Below are positions 8,113 to 18,012 of a stretch of DNA of 64,000 nucleotides, piece after piece (the stretch's first letter is position 1; each line of letters starts with the position of its first letter). The DNA is from Paracoccus yeei ATCC BAA-599 (GTDB taxonomy: Bacteria > Pseudomonadota > Alphaproteobacteria > Rhodobacterales > Rhodobacteraceae). Position numbers and translations under genes: made by a program. The stretch spans positions 21,447 to 85,446 of the forward strand of contig NZ_JHWH01000001.1 in NCBI RefSeq assembly GCF_000622145.1, given 5' to 3'. The notes under the pieces are model-generated. The model was not told the DNA's origin and searched no databases. It saw only the letters and a program-made list of their open reading frames with translations.

Positions 8113-9060
8113 TCAGCGGGCGGCAAGCCGGCGTTCGACAGCGTCCCAGATCAGCGCGGCGGCATTGATGCCGTCGAAGCGCTCCAACTCCTGGATGCCG
8201 GTCGGAGAGGTCACGTTGATCTCGGTCAGCCAGCCGTCGATCACGTCGATACCGGTAAAGACCAGGCCCTTGTCGCGCAGGACGGGCCCGATGATCGCGC
8301 AGATCTCGCGCTCGCGCTCGGTCAGGCCGATCTTTTCGGGCCGGCCGCCGACATGCATGTTCGACCGGGCCTCGCCCTCGGCCGGGACACGGTTGATGGC
8401 GCCCACGGGCACGCCGTCGACCAGGATGATGCGCTTGTCGCCCTTGACCACGGCAGGCAGGTATTTCTGCGCGATCACCGGTTCGCGGTTCATGCCCGAG
8501 AAGGTCTCGATCAGCGCGGACAGGTTCGGGTCGCCGTCGCGCAGGTGAAAGATGCCCGCCCCGCCGTTGCCGTAAAGCGGCTTGATGATGATTTCGCCGT
8601 GGCGCGCGCGGAACGCCTTGATGCGCGCCAGGTCGCGGGTGATGACGGTCGGCGGTGTAAGGTCGGGAAAGTCCAGCACCAGCAGCTTTTCGGGGCAGTT
8701 GCGAACCCAGAAGGGATCGTTGACCACCAGGGTTTCCCGGCCCGCCCGTTCCAGCAGATGGGTGTTGGTGATATAGCCCATGTCGAAGGGCGGATCCTGA
8801 CGCAGCCAGACCACGTCGAACTGGCCCAGCTCGACCTCGGCCCAGTCGCCGAAGGTCACATGGTTGCCCTGTTCGCGGCGCAGCGTCACCGGACGGCCGC
8901 GCGCGACGATGCGGCCTTCGTCATAGGCAAGCTGGTCGGCTGTGTACTGGAACAGTCTATGTCCCCGCGCCTCGGCCTCGAGCCCCAGGCGAAAGGTGCT
9001 GTCGCCCGTGATCGAGACATGCTCGATCGGGTCCATCTGAAGGGCCACATAAAGACTCAT
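8113..9060 (-). CDS. gshB: Glutathione synthetase
   Basis: The enzyme joins gamma-glutamylcysteine and glycine using ATP, the second step of glutathione synthesis. The 315 residues start with the prokaryotic GSH-synthase N-domain ([26 protein letters not shown]) and contain the ATP-grasp glycine loop [12 protein letters not shown], then a late [12 protein letters not shown] metal/ATP-binding segment. This is full length. It is the third gene of an rsmI-yraN-gshB set, about 65 bases behind yraN. Confidence 0.96.
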   Translation of the reverse strand: MSLYVALQMDPIEHVSITGDSTFRLGLEAEARGHRLFQYTADQLAYDEGRIVARGRPVTLRREQGNHVTFGDWAEVELGQFDVVWLRQDPPFDMGYITNTHLLERAGRETLVVNDPFWVRNCPEKLLVLDFPDLTPPTVITRDLARIKAFRARHGEIIIKPLYGNGGAGIFHLRDGDPNLSALIETFSGMNREPVIAQKYLPAVVKGDKRIILVDGVPVGAINRVPAEGEARSNMHVGGRPEKIGLTEREREICAIIGPVLRDKGLVFTGIDVIDGWLTEINVTSPTGIQELERFDGINAAALIWDAVERRLAAR

Positions 9061-9126
9061 GCTATCGACTCCGGCCTTGTTCGGCAGGTGTTGTCGCCCG
9101 CCCTGCCCGGCTTTGCAAGCGCCCGA

Positions 9127-9522
9127 TCAGGCGGCGCCGAAGGCGTTCTCGATGACCTCGACCCGGCCAAACTGGTCCACCAGCGCCGCATCGAAGCGCA
9201 TCAGCGTCATCAACCCCTGCGCCATCTCGGCGCAGAACTCCAGGGCGGCATTGCAGATGCGGTCCATCTGCCGGCGGCTGATGCGTTCCGCGGCATAGCC
9301 GTGCCGCGCCGCCTTCTTGACCTCGACAAAGACATACTCGTCGCCCCGCCGCATGATCAGGTCGATTTCGCCAGAGCGCGTCCGCCAGCGGCTGGCAAGC
9401 AGCGTATAGCCCCGTTCGAGGTACGAGCGGCTGACCGAATCTTCACCCATCAAGCCGGCCGAATGGGCGATCCGCCCCCGTTCCCGCTGCCCGGCATCGA
9501 CCCTGGAATCAGCTGCGATCAT
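9127..9522 (-). CDS. YraN family protein (UPF0102)
   Basis: A small (131-residue) protein with the YraN nuclease-like fold. GEIDLIMRRGDEYVFVEVKKA carries the E-ID…EVK residues that place the family in the restriction-endonuclease-like superfamily, although no substrate is established. The ATG start overlaps the rsmI stop (ATGA), so the two are translationally coupled. In gammaproteobacteria yraN also lies beside rsmI (yraL) and lpoA (yraM), and the same trio is found here. Confidence 0.9.
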   Translation of the reverse strand: MIAADSRVDAGQRERGRIAHSAGLMGEDSVSRSYLERGYTLLASRWRTRSGEIDLIMRRGDEYVFVEVKKAARHGYAAERISRRQMDRICNAALEFCAEMAQGLMTLMRFDAALVDQFGRVEVIENAFGAA

Positions 9523-10439
9523 TGGTTTTCCTTCCTGATGGCCAGGGCAAGGGCATAGACGTCGCGGCGCGGCAGACCGAAGCGGGCGGCGATCCGCGCC
9601 GCCGCCTCTTTCACCGGCAGGTCGGCGGGCAGGTCGGACAGGGCGTGGCGCAGATCGTCTTCGCCCACCTCCTTCTGCGGAGGGTGACCGAACAGGACGA
9701 CGATCTCGCCCCGCAGCCCTTCGTCGGGTATCCGCTGCATCAGTTCCTCGGCCGTCCCGCGCATCACTTCCTCGAACCGTTTGGTCAGTTCCCTGCAGAT
9801 CACCGTAGACCTGTTCGCCTCAAGTTCGCACAAATTTCCCAACAGTTGCTTAACGCGCCTCGGGCTTTCGAAGGCGATGACCGTCGCTTCGATCCCCAGC
9901 CAGCTTTCGATCCATTTCCGGCGCGCGCCCTGGGCCGAGGGTGGGAAGCCCACGAACAGGAAACGGTCGCTCGGCAGCCCCGAGACGCTGAGCCCGGCCA
10001 GCGCCGCCGAGGGTCCGGGCAGCGCACGCACGATCAGCCCCGCCTCGGCCACGTCCCGCGCCAGGCGATAGCCCGGGTCGGCCACCAGCGGCGTCCCCGC
10101 ATCCGAGGCATAGGCCACCGAAAGCCCCTCGCGCAGCGCCGCGAGAATTGCAGGCCGGGTTCGGTCGGCATTGTGATCGTGATAGGCGATCAGCCGCCGC
10201 CCCCTGACCGGAATGCCATGGATATCAAGAAGGTGGCGCAAGTTCCTCGTGTCCTCGGCGGCCAGCACGTCGGCCGCATTCAGCACGTCCAGCGCGCGCA
10301 GCGTGATGTCGCGCGCCGCGCCGATGGGAGTGGCCACGAGATGCAGGGCCGCTTCGGGCCGGTCGGCCTGGATCGTCAGCGGGACCGTCCGCGCAGGGCT
10401 TGCTCCGCCCTGCCCCTCGTCGCCAGTGCCGGTGCCCAT
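9519..10439 (-). CDS. rsmI: 16S rRNA (cytidine(1402)-2'-O)-methyltransferase
   Basis: RsmI methylates the ribose of C1402 in the decoding centre of 16S rRNA using SAM. The tetrapyrrole-methylase fold is clear: LVATPIGAARDITLRAL at the N-terminus, AEDTRNLRHLLDIHGI, the SAM loop YASDAGTPLVADPGYRL and LPGPSA. I place the start at ATG 10439 (306 residues), because AGGAAGGGAA lies about nine bases before it and an in-frame start at 10478 would only add unconserved residues. It is the first gene of the rsmI-yraN-gshB unit and is divergent from the LpoA-like gene. Confidence 0.95.
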   Translation of the reverse strand: MGTGTGDEGQGGASPARTVPLTIQADRPEAALHLVATPIGAARDITLRALDVLNAADVLAAEDTRNLRHLLDIHGIPVRGRRLIAYHDHNADRTRPAILAALREGLSVAYASDAGTPLVADPGYRLARDVAEAGLIVRALPGPSAALAGLSVSGLPSDRFLFVGFPPSAQGARRKWIESWLGIEATVIAFESPRRVKQLLGNLCELEANRSTVICRELTKRFEEVMRGTAEELMQRIPDEGLRGEIVVLFGHPPQKEVGEDDLRHALSDLPADLPVKEAAARIAARFGLPRRDVYALALAIRKENQ

Positions 10440-10461
10440 GATGCTGTTCCCTTCCTGTCCG

Positions 10462-10507
10462 CGTGCCCGGCCGGGCACGTTGCCATCCCACGGTTATGCC
10501 AATAACC
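10462..10507. promoter_or_regulatory. Palindromes in the rsmI/LpoA divergent promoter region
   Basis: CGTGCCCGGCCGGGCACG at 10462-10479 is an 18-bp perfect palindrome. GGTTAT (10492-10497) and ATAACC (10502-10507) form a second inverted repeat with a 4-base gap. Both sit between divergent genes where operators are expected; no regulator can be named. Confidence 0.4.
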
Positions 10508-10552
10508 TGCAAAGGTTAAGCTTCAAGCCCCCAAGGGACAGGGAATCACGAC

Positions 10553-11755
10553 ATGACCGCCAAGACCACGATCCGCGGCCTTATCGACTTGCGCCGCCCC
10601 TTCGCCCGCATCGCCGCCATGGCCTCGGCCGTGGTGCTGGCGGCCTGTCAGCCGCTCGAGACGGCCGGCACCGGCGGTTCGACCGGCCAGACCATCGACC
10701 CGTCGCAGCCCGTCCCGGTGGCGCTTCTGGTGCCGGGCGGGACCGGCAGCGCCGACCTGGACTGGCTGGCGCGGTCGCTGAGCAATGCCGCCAAGATGGC
10801 CGCCGCCGACGCCCAAGGCGCGCGCATCGACCTGCGCATCTACGATTCGGGGTCCGAGCCGGGCACGGCCGTCGCCCGCGCCACCCAGGCTGCGGACGAG
10901 GGCGCCAAGATCATTCTGGGGCCGCTGTTCGCCGACAGCGCCAATGCGGTCGGCAATGCCATGGCGCCGCGCGGGATCAACGTCCTGTCCTTCTCGAACA
11001 ATGCCGACATCGCCGGGGGCAATGTCTTCGTCCTGGGCAACACCTTCGACAACGTCGCGAACCGGCTGGTGCGCCATGCCGTCGCCAACGGCAAGCGCCG
11101 CATCCTGGTCGTGGCCGAGGACGATGCGGCGGGCCAGATCGGCAGCGCGGCGATCCAGCGCGCGATCCAGGCCAACCGCGCGACCCTGGCCGGCACGGCG
11201 GTCCATCCGCTGTCCCGGCAGGGCATCGACGGCGTGGTGCCGAACGTGGCCCAGGCGGCCCTGTCGGGCAATGTGGATGCCGTGTTCCTGACGGCGAACC
11301 AGGGCGCCGTCCTGCCCTATCTGACGGACAAGCTGGCGGATGCCGGCGTCACCTCGGCCTCGGTCCAGATGATGGGACTGACGCGCTGGGACACGCCCGC
11401 CTCGCGGCTTGCGCTGCGCGGCGTCCAGGGCGGCTGGTTCGCCCTGCCGGACACCCGGATGAAGGCACAATTCGACCAACGCTATCGCTCCGCCTATGGC
11501 GAGGCGCCGCATGAACTGGGCTCGCTGGCCTATGACGGGGTCGCGGCGATCGCCGCGCTGGCGCGCGCGGGCAAGCGCAACGCCCTGACCACCGCGGGGC
11601 TGACCCAGAACGCAGGCTTTGCCGGCATCACCGGCGCCTTCCGGCTGAAGCGCGACGGCACCAACGAACGCGCTCTGGCAGTCGCCACGATTCTGAACGG
11701 CCAGGTCCAGATCCTTGACCCGGCCCCCAGCAGCTTCGGCGGATTCGGGTTCTGA
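10553..11755 (+). CDS. LpoA-like lipoprotein, periplasmic-binding fold
   Basis: This 400-residue protein has a lipoprotein signal with lipobox VVLAAC (Cys32). The mature part is a type I periplasmic-binding-protein fold, seen in PVALLVPGGTGSADLDWLARSLSNAAKMAAADAQG and ARIDLRIYDSG. Proteins of this type are annotated as penicillin-binding protein activators (LppC/LpoA). In enterobacteria LpoA activates PBP1A from the outer membrane. The divergent rsmI and yraN give the same neighbourhood as lpoA in E. coli. Direct PBP activation in alphaproteobacteria is inferred, not shown; a ligand-binding role related to LivJ-type receptors is the alternative. Confidence 0.8.
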   Translation: MTAKTTIRGLIDLRRPFARIAAMASAVVLAACQPLETAGTGGSTGQTIDPSQPVPVALLVPGGTGSADLDWLARSLSNAAKMAAADAQGARIDLRIYDSGSEPGTAVARATQAADEGAKIILGPLFADSANAVGNAMAPRGINVLSFSNNADIAGGNVFVLGNTFDNVANRLVRHAVANGKRRILVVAEDDAAGQIGSAAIQRAIQANRATLAGTAVHPLSRQGIDGVVPNVAQAALSGNVDAVFLTANQGAVLPYLTDKLADAGVTSASVQMMGLTRWDTPASRLALRGVQGGWFALPDTRMKAQFDQRYRSAYGEAPHELGSLAYDGVAAIAALARAGKRNALTTAGLTQNAGFAGITGAFRLKRDGTNERALAVATILNGQVQILDPAPSSFGGFGF

Positions 11756-11757
11756 CC

Positions 11758-14565
11758 TTGGCCGAGACCGCTGACCGCCTGCCGCAAAGCGCCCCGGCCC
11801 TGCCCGGGGCGCACGCCCTTTTCACGCCCGAGGTCTTCCTGCCCGAACTCAGCCGCCGGCTGGCCGAGGCGCCAGACGCGCGCACGGTGCGCAGCCTGAC
11901 CGTCCAGATCCTGGCCCAAGCGCGCGCCGATGCCATGGCCGACATCGTGACGGGCTTCCGCTCGCACCCCCGCGCGGCGCGGGAAACGGTGCGCGCCATC
12001 GCCAGCCTGACCGATGCGACGGTGGTGGCGGTCCACCATGTCGCCACCACCATCCTGCATCCGAACACCACGCCCACGGACGCCGAAAAGCTGGCCGTGC
12101 TGGCCATCGGCGGCTATGGCCGTGCCGAGATGGCGCCGCAGTCGGACGTGGACCTGCTGTTCCTGACCCCCTGGAAAATTACCGGCTGGGCCGAAAGCGT
12201 GGTAGAATCCATGCTTTACATGCTGTGGGACCTGAAGCTGAAGGTCGGCCAGTCCACCCGCACCATCGACGATTGCATCCGGCTGGGCGGGGGCGACATC
12301 ACCATCCGCACCAGCCTGCTGGAGCATCGCCTGGTCTGCGGCCATGCCGCGACCGCCGAAACCCTGCGCGACCGGCTGTGGAGCGACCTGTTCGACAACT
12401 CGGTCCCCGAATTCATCGAGGCCAAGCTGACCGAGCGGGCCGAACGCCACCGCCGCCAGGGCGGGCAGCGCTATGTCCTGGAACCCAACGTGAAAGAGGG
12501 CAAGGGCGGCCTGCGCGACCTGCAGACCCTGTACTGGATCGCGAAATACATCCACCGCGTCGACCGGGCGGCCGAACTGGTGGAACTGGGCTTCTTCACC
12601 CGCGACGAACACCTGACCTTCTGGCAGGCCGAGGATTTCCTGTGGGCGGTGCGCTGCCACCTGCACCTGCTGTCCGGGCGGCCGACCGATCAGCTGACCT
12701 TCGACATGCAGGTCGAGGTGGCGCGCGCCATGGGCTATCGCGACCAGGGCGGACGGCGGGCGGTCGAAATCTTCATGCAGCATTACTTCCTGCACGCAAC
12801 CCGCGTGGGCGAACTGACCCGCGTCTTCCTGGTCGCGCTCGAGGATCGGCATCTCTACAAGGCGCCGATCCTCAAGGGCTGGCTCAGCCGGCGCAAGCGG
12901 GTCGCGGCAGGCTTCAGCGTGGACCGGGGACGGCTGAACTATGCCGACGAACGCCAGTTCCTGTCCGATCCCCTGAACATCCTGCGCCTGTTCCAGGAGG
13001 CGCTGCGCACGGGCCTTCTGCTGCATTCCGACGCCATGCGCACGGTGGCGGCGAACCTGGACCTGATCGACGACCACCTGCGCCAGGACCCCGAGGCGGT
13101 GCGCATCTTCCTGGACCTGCTGCTGAAGCACGGGAACCCCGAACGCTCGCTCAGGCGGATGAACGAACTGGGCCTCTTGGGCGCTTTCATCCCCGAATTC
13201 GCGCCGGTCGTGGCGATGATGCAGTTCAACGTCTATCACCATTACACGGTGGACGAGCACCTGATCCAATGCGTCGCCGCCCTGTCCGAGATCGAGCGCG
13301 GCGAACAGCTGGACGACCTGCCCACCGTCAGCCGCATCATGAAGGGCAAGATCAACCGCCGCGTCATCTATCTGGCGGTGCTGCTGCACGACATCGGCAA
13401 GGGCCGGGCCGAGGATCACTCGATCCTGGGTGCGCGGCTGGCGCGGCGGGTCTGCACCCGCTTCGGTCTGCCGGCCGAGGAGATCGAGACCATCGAATGG
13501 CTGGTGCGCAACCACCTGCTGATGTCGGACGTGGCGCAGAAACGCGACATCAGCGACCCGCGCACGCTGCGCGACTTTGCCAAGCTGGTCAAGACGACCA
13601 AGCGGCTGGACCTGCTGACCGTGCTGACGGTCTGCGACATCCGCGGCGTCGGCCCCGGCACCTGGAACAACTGGAAGGCGGCCTTGCTGCGCAAGCTGCA
13701 TTCGGAAACCGAACGCGCGCTGAAAAACGGGCTGGAGGAGCTGAACCGCGACCGGCGCACCGGCGAGGCCAAGCGGTCCCTGCGGCATCTGCTGACCGCC
13801 AAGGGGTGGGAGCCCAAGGCGATCAAGGCCGAGCTTGCGCGCCATTACGACAATTACTGGCCCAGCCTGCCCACCGAGACCCAGTTCATCTTTGCCCAGC
13901 TGCTGCGGGGCCTGGGCGACGACGAAATCCGGATCGACCTGCATCCCGACACCGACCGCGACGCGACCCGCGCGGCCTTCGTGCTGGCCGACCATCCGGG
14001 CATCTTTTCGCGCCTGGCCGGCGCGCTGGCGCTGGTCGGGGCCAATGTGGTGGACGCGCGCACCTATACGACCAAGGACGGCTTCGCCACGGCCGTTTTC
14101 TGGCTTCAGGACAGCGATGGCCACCCCTATGACGTGGAGCGCCTGCCCCGCCTGCGCAAGATGATCGAACGCACCCTGGGCGGCGAGATCGTCGCGCGCG
14201 AGGCGCTGGCCGGCCGCGACAAGCCGAAAAAGCGCGACAGCGCCTTTCGCTTTCCGACCCATATCACCTTCGACAACGAAGGGTCCGACGTCTACACCGT
14301 GGTCGAGGTCGACACCCGCGACCGCCCCGGCCTGCTTTACGATCTGACGCGGACGCTGGCCGAAAACCACATCCAGATCGCCAGCGCGGTCATTGCGACC
14401 TTCGGGGCGCAGGTGGTGGATACCTTCTATGTCAAGGACATGTTCGGGCTGAAGCTGCACCAGCAGCAAAAGCGAGAAGCCTTGCGCAAGAAGCTCGAGA
14501 AGGCGATCAAGGACGGCGCCGAGCGCGCCGAGAAAGCCGAAAGGCCGCTGGGCGGCGCGTTCTAG
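11758..14565 (+). CDS. glnD: Bifunctional [protein-PII] uridylyltransferase/uridylyl-removing enzyme
   Basis: GlnD senses glutamine and adds or removes UMP on PII proteins, setting nitrogen assimilation. Its 935 residues carry a nucleotidyltransferase domain (GGYGRAEMAPQSDVDLLF, about residue 115), an HD hydrolase domain (HDIGKG, about 545) and two ACT domains (about 740-810 and 845-915). Start TTG 11758 lies two bases past the previous stop; the N-terminus is variable in the family. It probably shares a transcript with the lipoprotein gene before it and murJ after it. Confidence 0.96.
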   Translation: MAETADRLPQSAPALPGAHALFTPEVFLPELSRRLAEAPDARTVRSLTVQILAQARADAMADIVTGFRSHPRAARETVRAIASLTDATVVAVHHVATTILHPNTTPTDAEKLAVLAIGGYGRAEMAPQSDVDLLFLTPWKITGWAESVVESMLYMLWDLKLKVGQSTRTIDDCIRLGGGDITIRTSLLEHRLVCGHAATAETLRDRLWSDLFDNSVPEFIEAKLTERAERHRRQGGQRYVLEPNVKEGKGGLRDLQTLYWIAKYIHRVDRAAELVELGFFTRDEHLTFWQAEDFLWAVRCHLHLLSGRPTDQLTFDMQVEVARAMGYRDQGGRRAVEIFMQHYFLHATRVGELTRVFLVALEDRHLYKAPILKGWLSRRKRVAAGFSVDRGRLNYADERQFLSDPLNILRLFQEALRTGLLLHSDAMRTVAANLDLIDDHLRQDPEAVRIFLDLLLKHGNPERSLRRMNELGLLGAFIPEFAPVVAMMQFNVYHHYTVDEHLIQCVAALSEIERGEQLDDLPTVSRIMKGKINRRVIYLAVLLHDIGKGRAEDHSILGARLARRVCTRFGLPAEEIETIEWLVRNHLLMSDVAQKRDISDPRTLRDFAKLVKTTKRLDLLTVLTVCDIRGVGPGTWNNWKAALLRKLHSETERALKNGLEELNRDRRTGEAKRSLRHLLTAKGWEPKAIKAELARHYDNYWPSLPTETQFIFAQLLRGLGDDEIRIDLHPDTDRDATRAAFVLADHPGIFSRLAGALALVGANVVDARTYTTKDGFATAVFWLQDSDGHPYDVERLPRLRKMIERTLGGEIVAREALAGRDKPKKRDSAFRFPTHITFDNEGSDVYTVVEVDTRDRPGLLYDLTRTLAENHIQIASAVIATFGAQVVDTFYVKDMFGLKLHQQQKREALRKKLEKAIKDGAERAEKAERPLGGAF

Positions 14566-14584
14566 GGACAGAAAAAAGACCGAC

Positions 14585-16129
14585 ATGCAGCCGATCAGAC
14601 TTATCCGGGGGTTCCTGTCCGTCGGGGCATGGACTTTGGCCAGCCGCGTGGTGGGGCTGGTGCGCGACCTGATGATCGCGGCCTATCTGGGCGCAGGCCC
14701 TGTGGCCGAGGCCTATAACGTCGCCTTCCGCCTGCCCAACATGTTCCGCCGCTTCTTTGCCGAAGGCGCGTTCAACACCGCCTTCGTGCCGATGTTCGCA
14801 AAGCGGCTGGAGGCCGGAGAGGATCCGCGCGCCTTTGCCGAGGAAGCGTTCTCGGGGCTGTTCACGGTGGTCCTGGTGGTCTCGGTCATCGCGCATTTCA
14901 CCATGCCCTGGCTGGTCTTTGCGCTGGCGGCGGGCTTTGTGGGCGACGAACGGTTCGACCTGGCGGTGACCTATGGCCGGATCTGCTTTCCCTATATCCT
15001 GTTCATCTCGCTGACGGCGCTGCTGTCGGGCCTGCTGAACGCGGGCGGGCGCTTTGTCGCGGCGGCGGCGGCGCCGGTCCTGATGAACGTCATCCTGATC
15101 GCGGCCATGCTGCTGGCCGACCTGAACGGCTGGGACATGGGCGGGGCGATGGCCTGGTCCACGCCCGTCTCGGGCATCGCACAGTTCCTGACCGTCTGGT
15201 GGGCGGCCAAGCGCATGGGCTTTCCGCTGCGCCTGCGCTGGCCAAGCCTGTCGCCCGAAATGAAACGGCTGGTCGCGATCGCCACTCCGGCGGTGATGGC
15301 CGGCGGCGTGGTGCAGCTGAACCTGATCGTCGGACAGCAGGTCGGATCGTTCTTTGACGGCGCGGTGGCCTGGCTGACTTATGCCGACCGGCTGTATCAG
15401 TTGCCGCTGGGCGTCGTCGGCATCGCCATCGGCATCGTGCTGCTGCCCGACATCTCGCGCCGGCTCAAGGCGGGGGATACCGGCGGGGGCCGGCACGCCT
15501 ATAACCGCGCCACCGAATTCGCGCTGTTCCTGACCGTGCCGGCGGCGGTCGCGCTGGTGGTCGCGGCCTATCCGGTGATCTGGGTCCTGTTCAAGCGCGG
15601 GGCATTCCTGGCATCTGACGTCGGGCCCACCGCGCTGGCGCTGGCGATCTATGGTGTCGGCCTGCCGGCCTTTGTCCTGCAAAAGGTGTTGCAGCCGCTT
15701 TACTTCGCGCGCGAGGACACGAAAAGCCCGTTCCGCTTTGCCCTGTGGTCCATGGCGGTGAACGCCGTCCTGGCCCTGGGCCTGGCGCCGCTGATCGGGT
15801 TTTCCGCCGCTGCACTGGGCACCACCGTCGCCGGCTGGACCATGGCCTGGCAATTGTGGCGCGGCACCCGAGCCTATGGCGAGGCGGCGGCCTTTGACGA
15901 CCGGCTGCGCCACCGCCTGCCGCGCATCGTGGCGGCGTCGGCGGTGATGGGGGTCGCGCTGTGGGGCGTGATGGCCGGGTTGGGCGATCTCCTTTACCGG
16001 CCCGGCATGCGCTATCCGGCGCTGGTCGCGCTGGTCCTGGCGGGGATGCTGTCCTATGGGGTGGCGCTGGTCGCGATGGGCGGTTTCAGCCTGTCAGAGC
16101 TGCGCGCCGGATTCCGGCGTCAGCGCTGA
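14585..16129 (+). CDS. murJ: Lipid II flippase MurJ
   Basis: MurJ moves the peptidoglycan precursor lipid II across the inner membrane. The 514-residue MATE-like protein is strongly hydrophobic, with about 14 membrane segments and the MurJ signatures ASRVVGLVRDLMIAAYLG and FRLPNMFRRFFAEGAFNTAFVP near the N-terminus. It starts 19 bases after glnD and is probably co-transcribed with it. Its stop overlaps that of the convergent rhomboid-like gene by 10 bases, leaving no room for a separate terminator. Confidence 0.95.
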   Translation: MQPIRLIRGFLSVGAWTLASRVVGLVRDLMIAAYLGAGPVAEAYNVAFRLPNMFRRFFAEGAFNTAFVPMFAKRLEAGEDPRAFAEEAFSGLFTVVLVVSVIAHFTMPWLVFALAAGFVGDERFDLAVTYGRICFPYILFISLTALLSGLLNAGGRFVAAAAAPVLMNVILIAAMLLADLNGWDMGGAMAWSTPVSGIAQFLTVWWAAKRMGFPLRLRWPSLSPEMKRLVAIATPAVMAGGVVQLNLIVGQQVGSFFDGAVAWLTYADRLYQLPLGVVGIAIGIVLLPDISRRLKAGDTGGGRHAYNRATEFALFLTVPAAVALVVAAYPVIWVLFKRGAFLASDVGPTALALAIYGVGLPAFVLQKVLQPLYFAREDTKSPFRFALWSMAVNAVLALGLAPLIGFSAAALGTTVAGWTMAWQLWRGTRAYGEAAAFDDRLRHRLPRIVAASAVMGVALWGVMAGLGDLLYRPGMRYPALVALVLAGMLSYGVALVAMGGFSLSELRAGFRRQR

Positions 16130-16833
16130 CGGATCTGGCGCATCACCCGCGCCACGCCGCCGGGGATTAGCACGAAGGACAGCCCGAAGCCTGCCCCAAA
16201 GCCCGCCACCTCGGCGATCCAGGTGGTGTTGCCGTCCTGGAACAGGATGCCGAACACCAGCTGGAATGCCAGCAGCATCCCGATCAGGGTGAATGCCCGC
16301 ATCCGGTTGGCGTTTTCCTGACCCAGCCGCGTCCACAAAAGGAAGGTAAAGGCCCCGACCAGCCCATAGACCGCCGGATAGCCACCGATCAGCGGGCGAA
16401 AGTTGAACTGCGGCAGCAGGCCCGCGACCAGCGTATAGACCAGCGCCCCCAGGATCGCCGAGCCGAAGAACAGCGCGATCACCGCCCAAGCCCGGAACTG
16501 GCTGGCGATCAGGTTCCCCAGCGCCAGGGTGAAGACGATGACAAAGACCGCGTGCATCAGCGACAGGTGGACAAAGGAATAGCTCAGGATGCGCCAGCTT
16601 TGATCCCACAGGAACACCCGCATCTGCCACAGCCGCAGCAGCAGGTCGGGGATATAGGCGGTGCGCTCGACCGCGATCTGGCGCATGGCAAGGCCCGTCC
16701 CCGGTGCGCCGCCGCCGACAAAGCCCAGTTGCGCCAGCCCGAACACCGCCTCGGCCGCGATCATCGGCAGCACCAGGGCCCAGACCACGGCTGGCACGGG
16801 GTTAAGCGGCGATTCGTCGTAACCGGGGCGCAT
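16120..16833 (-). CDS. Rhomboid-fold membrane protein, probably catalytically dead
   Basis: This 237-residue protein has about six membrane segments and the rhomboid layout: [15 protein letters not shown] (the conserved HxxxMH pair, His90 and His94) and a TM4 segment [16 protein letters not shown]. Active rhomboids have GxSG at this last site; here it reads G-G-Y-P, so the nucleophilic Ser is Tyr152. The TM6 catalytic His, normally in AHxxG, is Glu208 in AEVAGFGAG. Both catalytic residues are therefore missing, as in iRhom-type pseudoproteases. Start ATG 16833 has GGAAAGGA just upstream; the longer in-frame extension would overlap trpS. It is convergent with murJ and divergent from trpS. Confidence 0.82.
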   Translation of the reverse strand: MRPGYDESPLNPVPAVVWALVLPMIAAEAVFGLAQLGFVGGGAPGTGLAMRQIAVERTAYIPDLLLRLWQMRVFLWDQSWRILSYSFVHLSLMHAVFVIVFTLALGNLIASQFRAWAVIALFFGSAILGALVYTLVAGLLPQFNFRPLIGGYPAVYGLVGAFTFLLWTRLGQENANRMRAFTLIGMLLAFQLVFGILFQDGNTTWIAEVAGFGAGFGLSFVLIPGGVARVMRQIRQR

Positions 16834-16924
16834 GGTCGTCCTTTCCTGCACTGCCTGCGGGCGGTTGCGCCCGCGCGGGTCAAGGGGTAAGCCAGCCCCC
16901 GGGATTTTCCAAGCAGGTAGTGCC

Positions 16925-17944
16925 ATGACCACCAGTTTCGCCAAGCGCATCTTCTCTGGCATCCAGCCGTCGGGCGGGCTGACGTTGGGGAACTATCTGG
17001 GCGCTCTGAAGCGCTTTGCGGACTATCAGGGACAAGGGGCCGAGACGATCTATTGCGTCGTGGACCTGCACGCGATCACCGTCTGGCAGGACCCCGAGAA
17101 GCTGACCCACAACACCCGCGAGGTGGCGGCGGCCTTCATGGCCTCGGGCGTCGACCCCGAGGTGTCGATCCTGTTCAACCAAAGCCAGGTCAGCCAGCAC
17201 GCCGAACTCGCATGGCTCTTCAACACCGTGGCGCGCGTGGGCTGGATGTACCGGATGACGCAGTTCAAGGACAAGGCGGGCAAGAACAGCGAGAACTCCT
17301 CGCTGGGGCTTCTGGCCTATCCCTCGCTGATGGCAGCCGACATCCTGGCCTATCACGCGACCGCCGTGCCCGTGGGCGAGGACCAGAAGCAGCACCTGGA
17401 GCTGACCCGCGACATCGCGGCCAAGTTCAACCACGATTACGGCGTCGAGTTCTTCCCGATCACCGAGCCGCTGATCGAGGGTACCGCCACCCGCGTCATG
17501 TCCCTGCGCGACGGGTCCAAGAAGATGTCGAAATCCGACCCCTCGGACGCCGCGCGCATCAACCTGACCGACGATGCCGACGCCATCGCGCAGAAGATCC
17601 GCAAGGCGCGCACCGATGCGGACCCGCTGCCCGGAGCCATGGAAGGGCTGAAGGACCGGCCCGAGGCCCGCAACCTGGTCAACATCTACGCCGCGCTGTC
17701 GGGCGAGACGGCCGACCAGGTGCTGGCCCGGTTCGAGGGCCAGGGCTTTGGCGCCTTCAAGCCCGCGCTGGCCGAGGTCGCGGTCGAGGTCATGGCCCCG
17801 ATCACCGCCCGGATGAGCCAGTTCATGGCCGACCCGGCCGAGATCGACCGCATCCTGGGCCGCGGCGCCGACCAGGCGGCGGCCATCGCCCAACCCATCG
17901 TCGAGCGCACGAAACAGATCATGGGCATGATCCGGTCGCGCTGA
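16925..17944 (+). CDS. trpS: Tryptophanyl-tRNA synthetase
   Basis: TrpS charges tRNA-Trp. The 339 residues show the class I synthetase motifs: [13 protein letters not shown] at the N-terminus (HIGH equivalent), [13 protein letters not shown], and KKMSKSDPS at about residue 198. ATG 16925 is chosen because it begins the conserved region and follows a clean non-coding gap. A stem GGCATG/CATGCC lies about 30 bases after the stop (17972-17989) without a T-run. Confidence 0.97.
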   Translation: MTTSFAKRIFSGIQPSGGLTLGNYLGALKRFADYQGQGAETIYCVVDLHAITVWQDPEKLTHNTREVAAAFMASGVDPEVSILFNQSQVSQHAELAWLFNTVARVGWMYRMTQFKDKAGKNSENSSLGLLAYPSLMAADILAYHATAVPVGEDQKQHLELTRDIAAKFNHDYGVEFFPITEPLIEGTATRVMSLRDGSKKMSKSDPSDAARINLTDDADAIAQKIRKARTDADPLPGAMEGLKDRPEARNLVNIYAALSGETADQVLARFEGQGFGAFKPALAEVAVEVMAPITARMSQFMADPAEIDRILGRGADQAAAIAQPIVERTKQIMGMIRSR

Positions 17945-18012
17945 CCGGCAGGAAACCAATCACCTTCGCGCGGCATGTAGTATCATGCCCCTGTGCGAGA
18001 ACGGAAAAGACC

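Noticed and set aside
11530..14586. 1018-codon open frame on the strand opposite glnD
   Set aside because: It is a shadow of glnD for the same compositional reason, and its sequence is low-complexity Gln/Gly/Ala/His rich, without domain structure.
16834..16962. N-terminal extension of the rhomboid-like protein
   Set aside because: It overlaps trpS and its promoter, is not conserved in character, and a good ribosome site supports the start at 16833.
17972..17989. SAM riboswitch before the homocysteine methyltransferase gene
   Set aside because: Only a simple 6-bp hairpin is present; no SAM-II or other class consensus core can be found in the 68-base gap.
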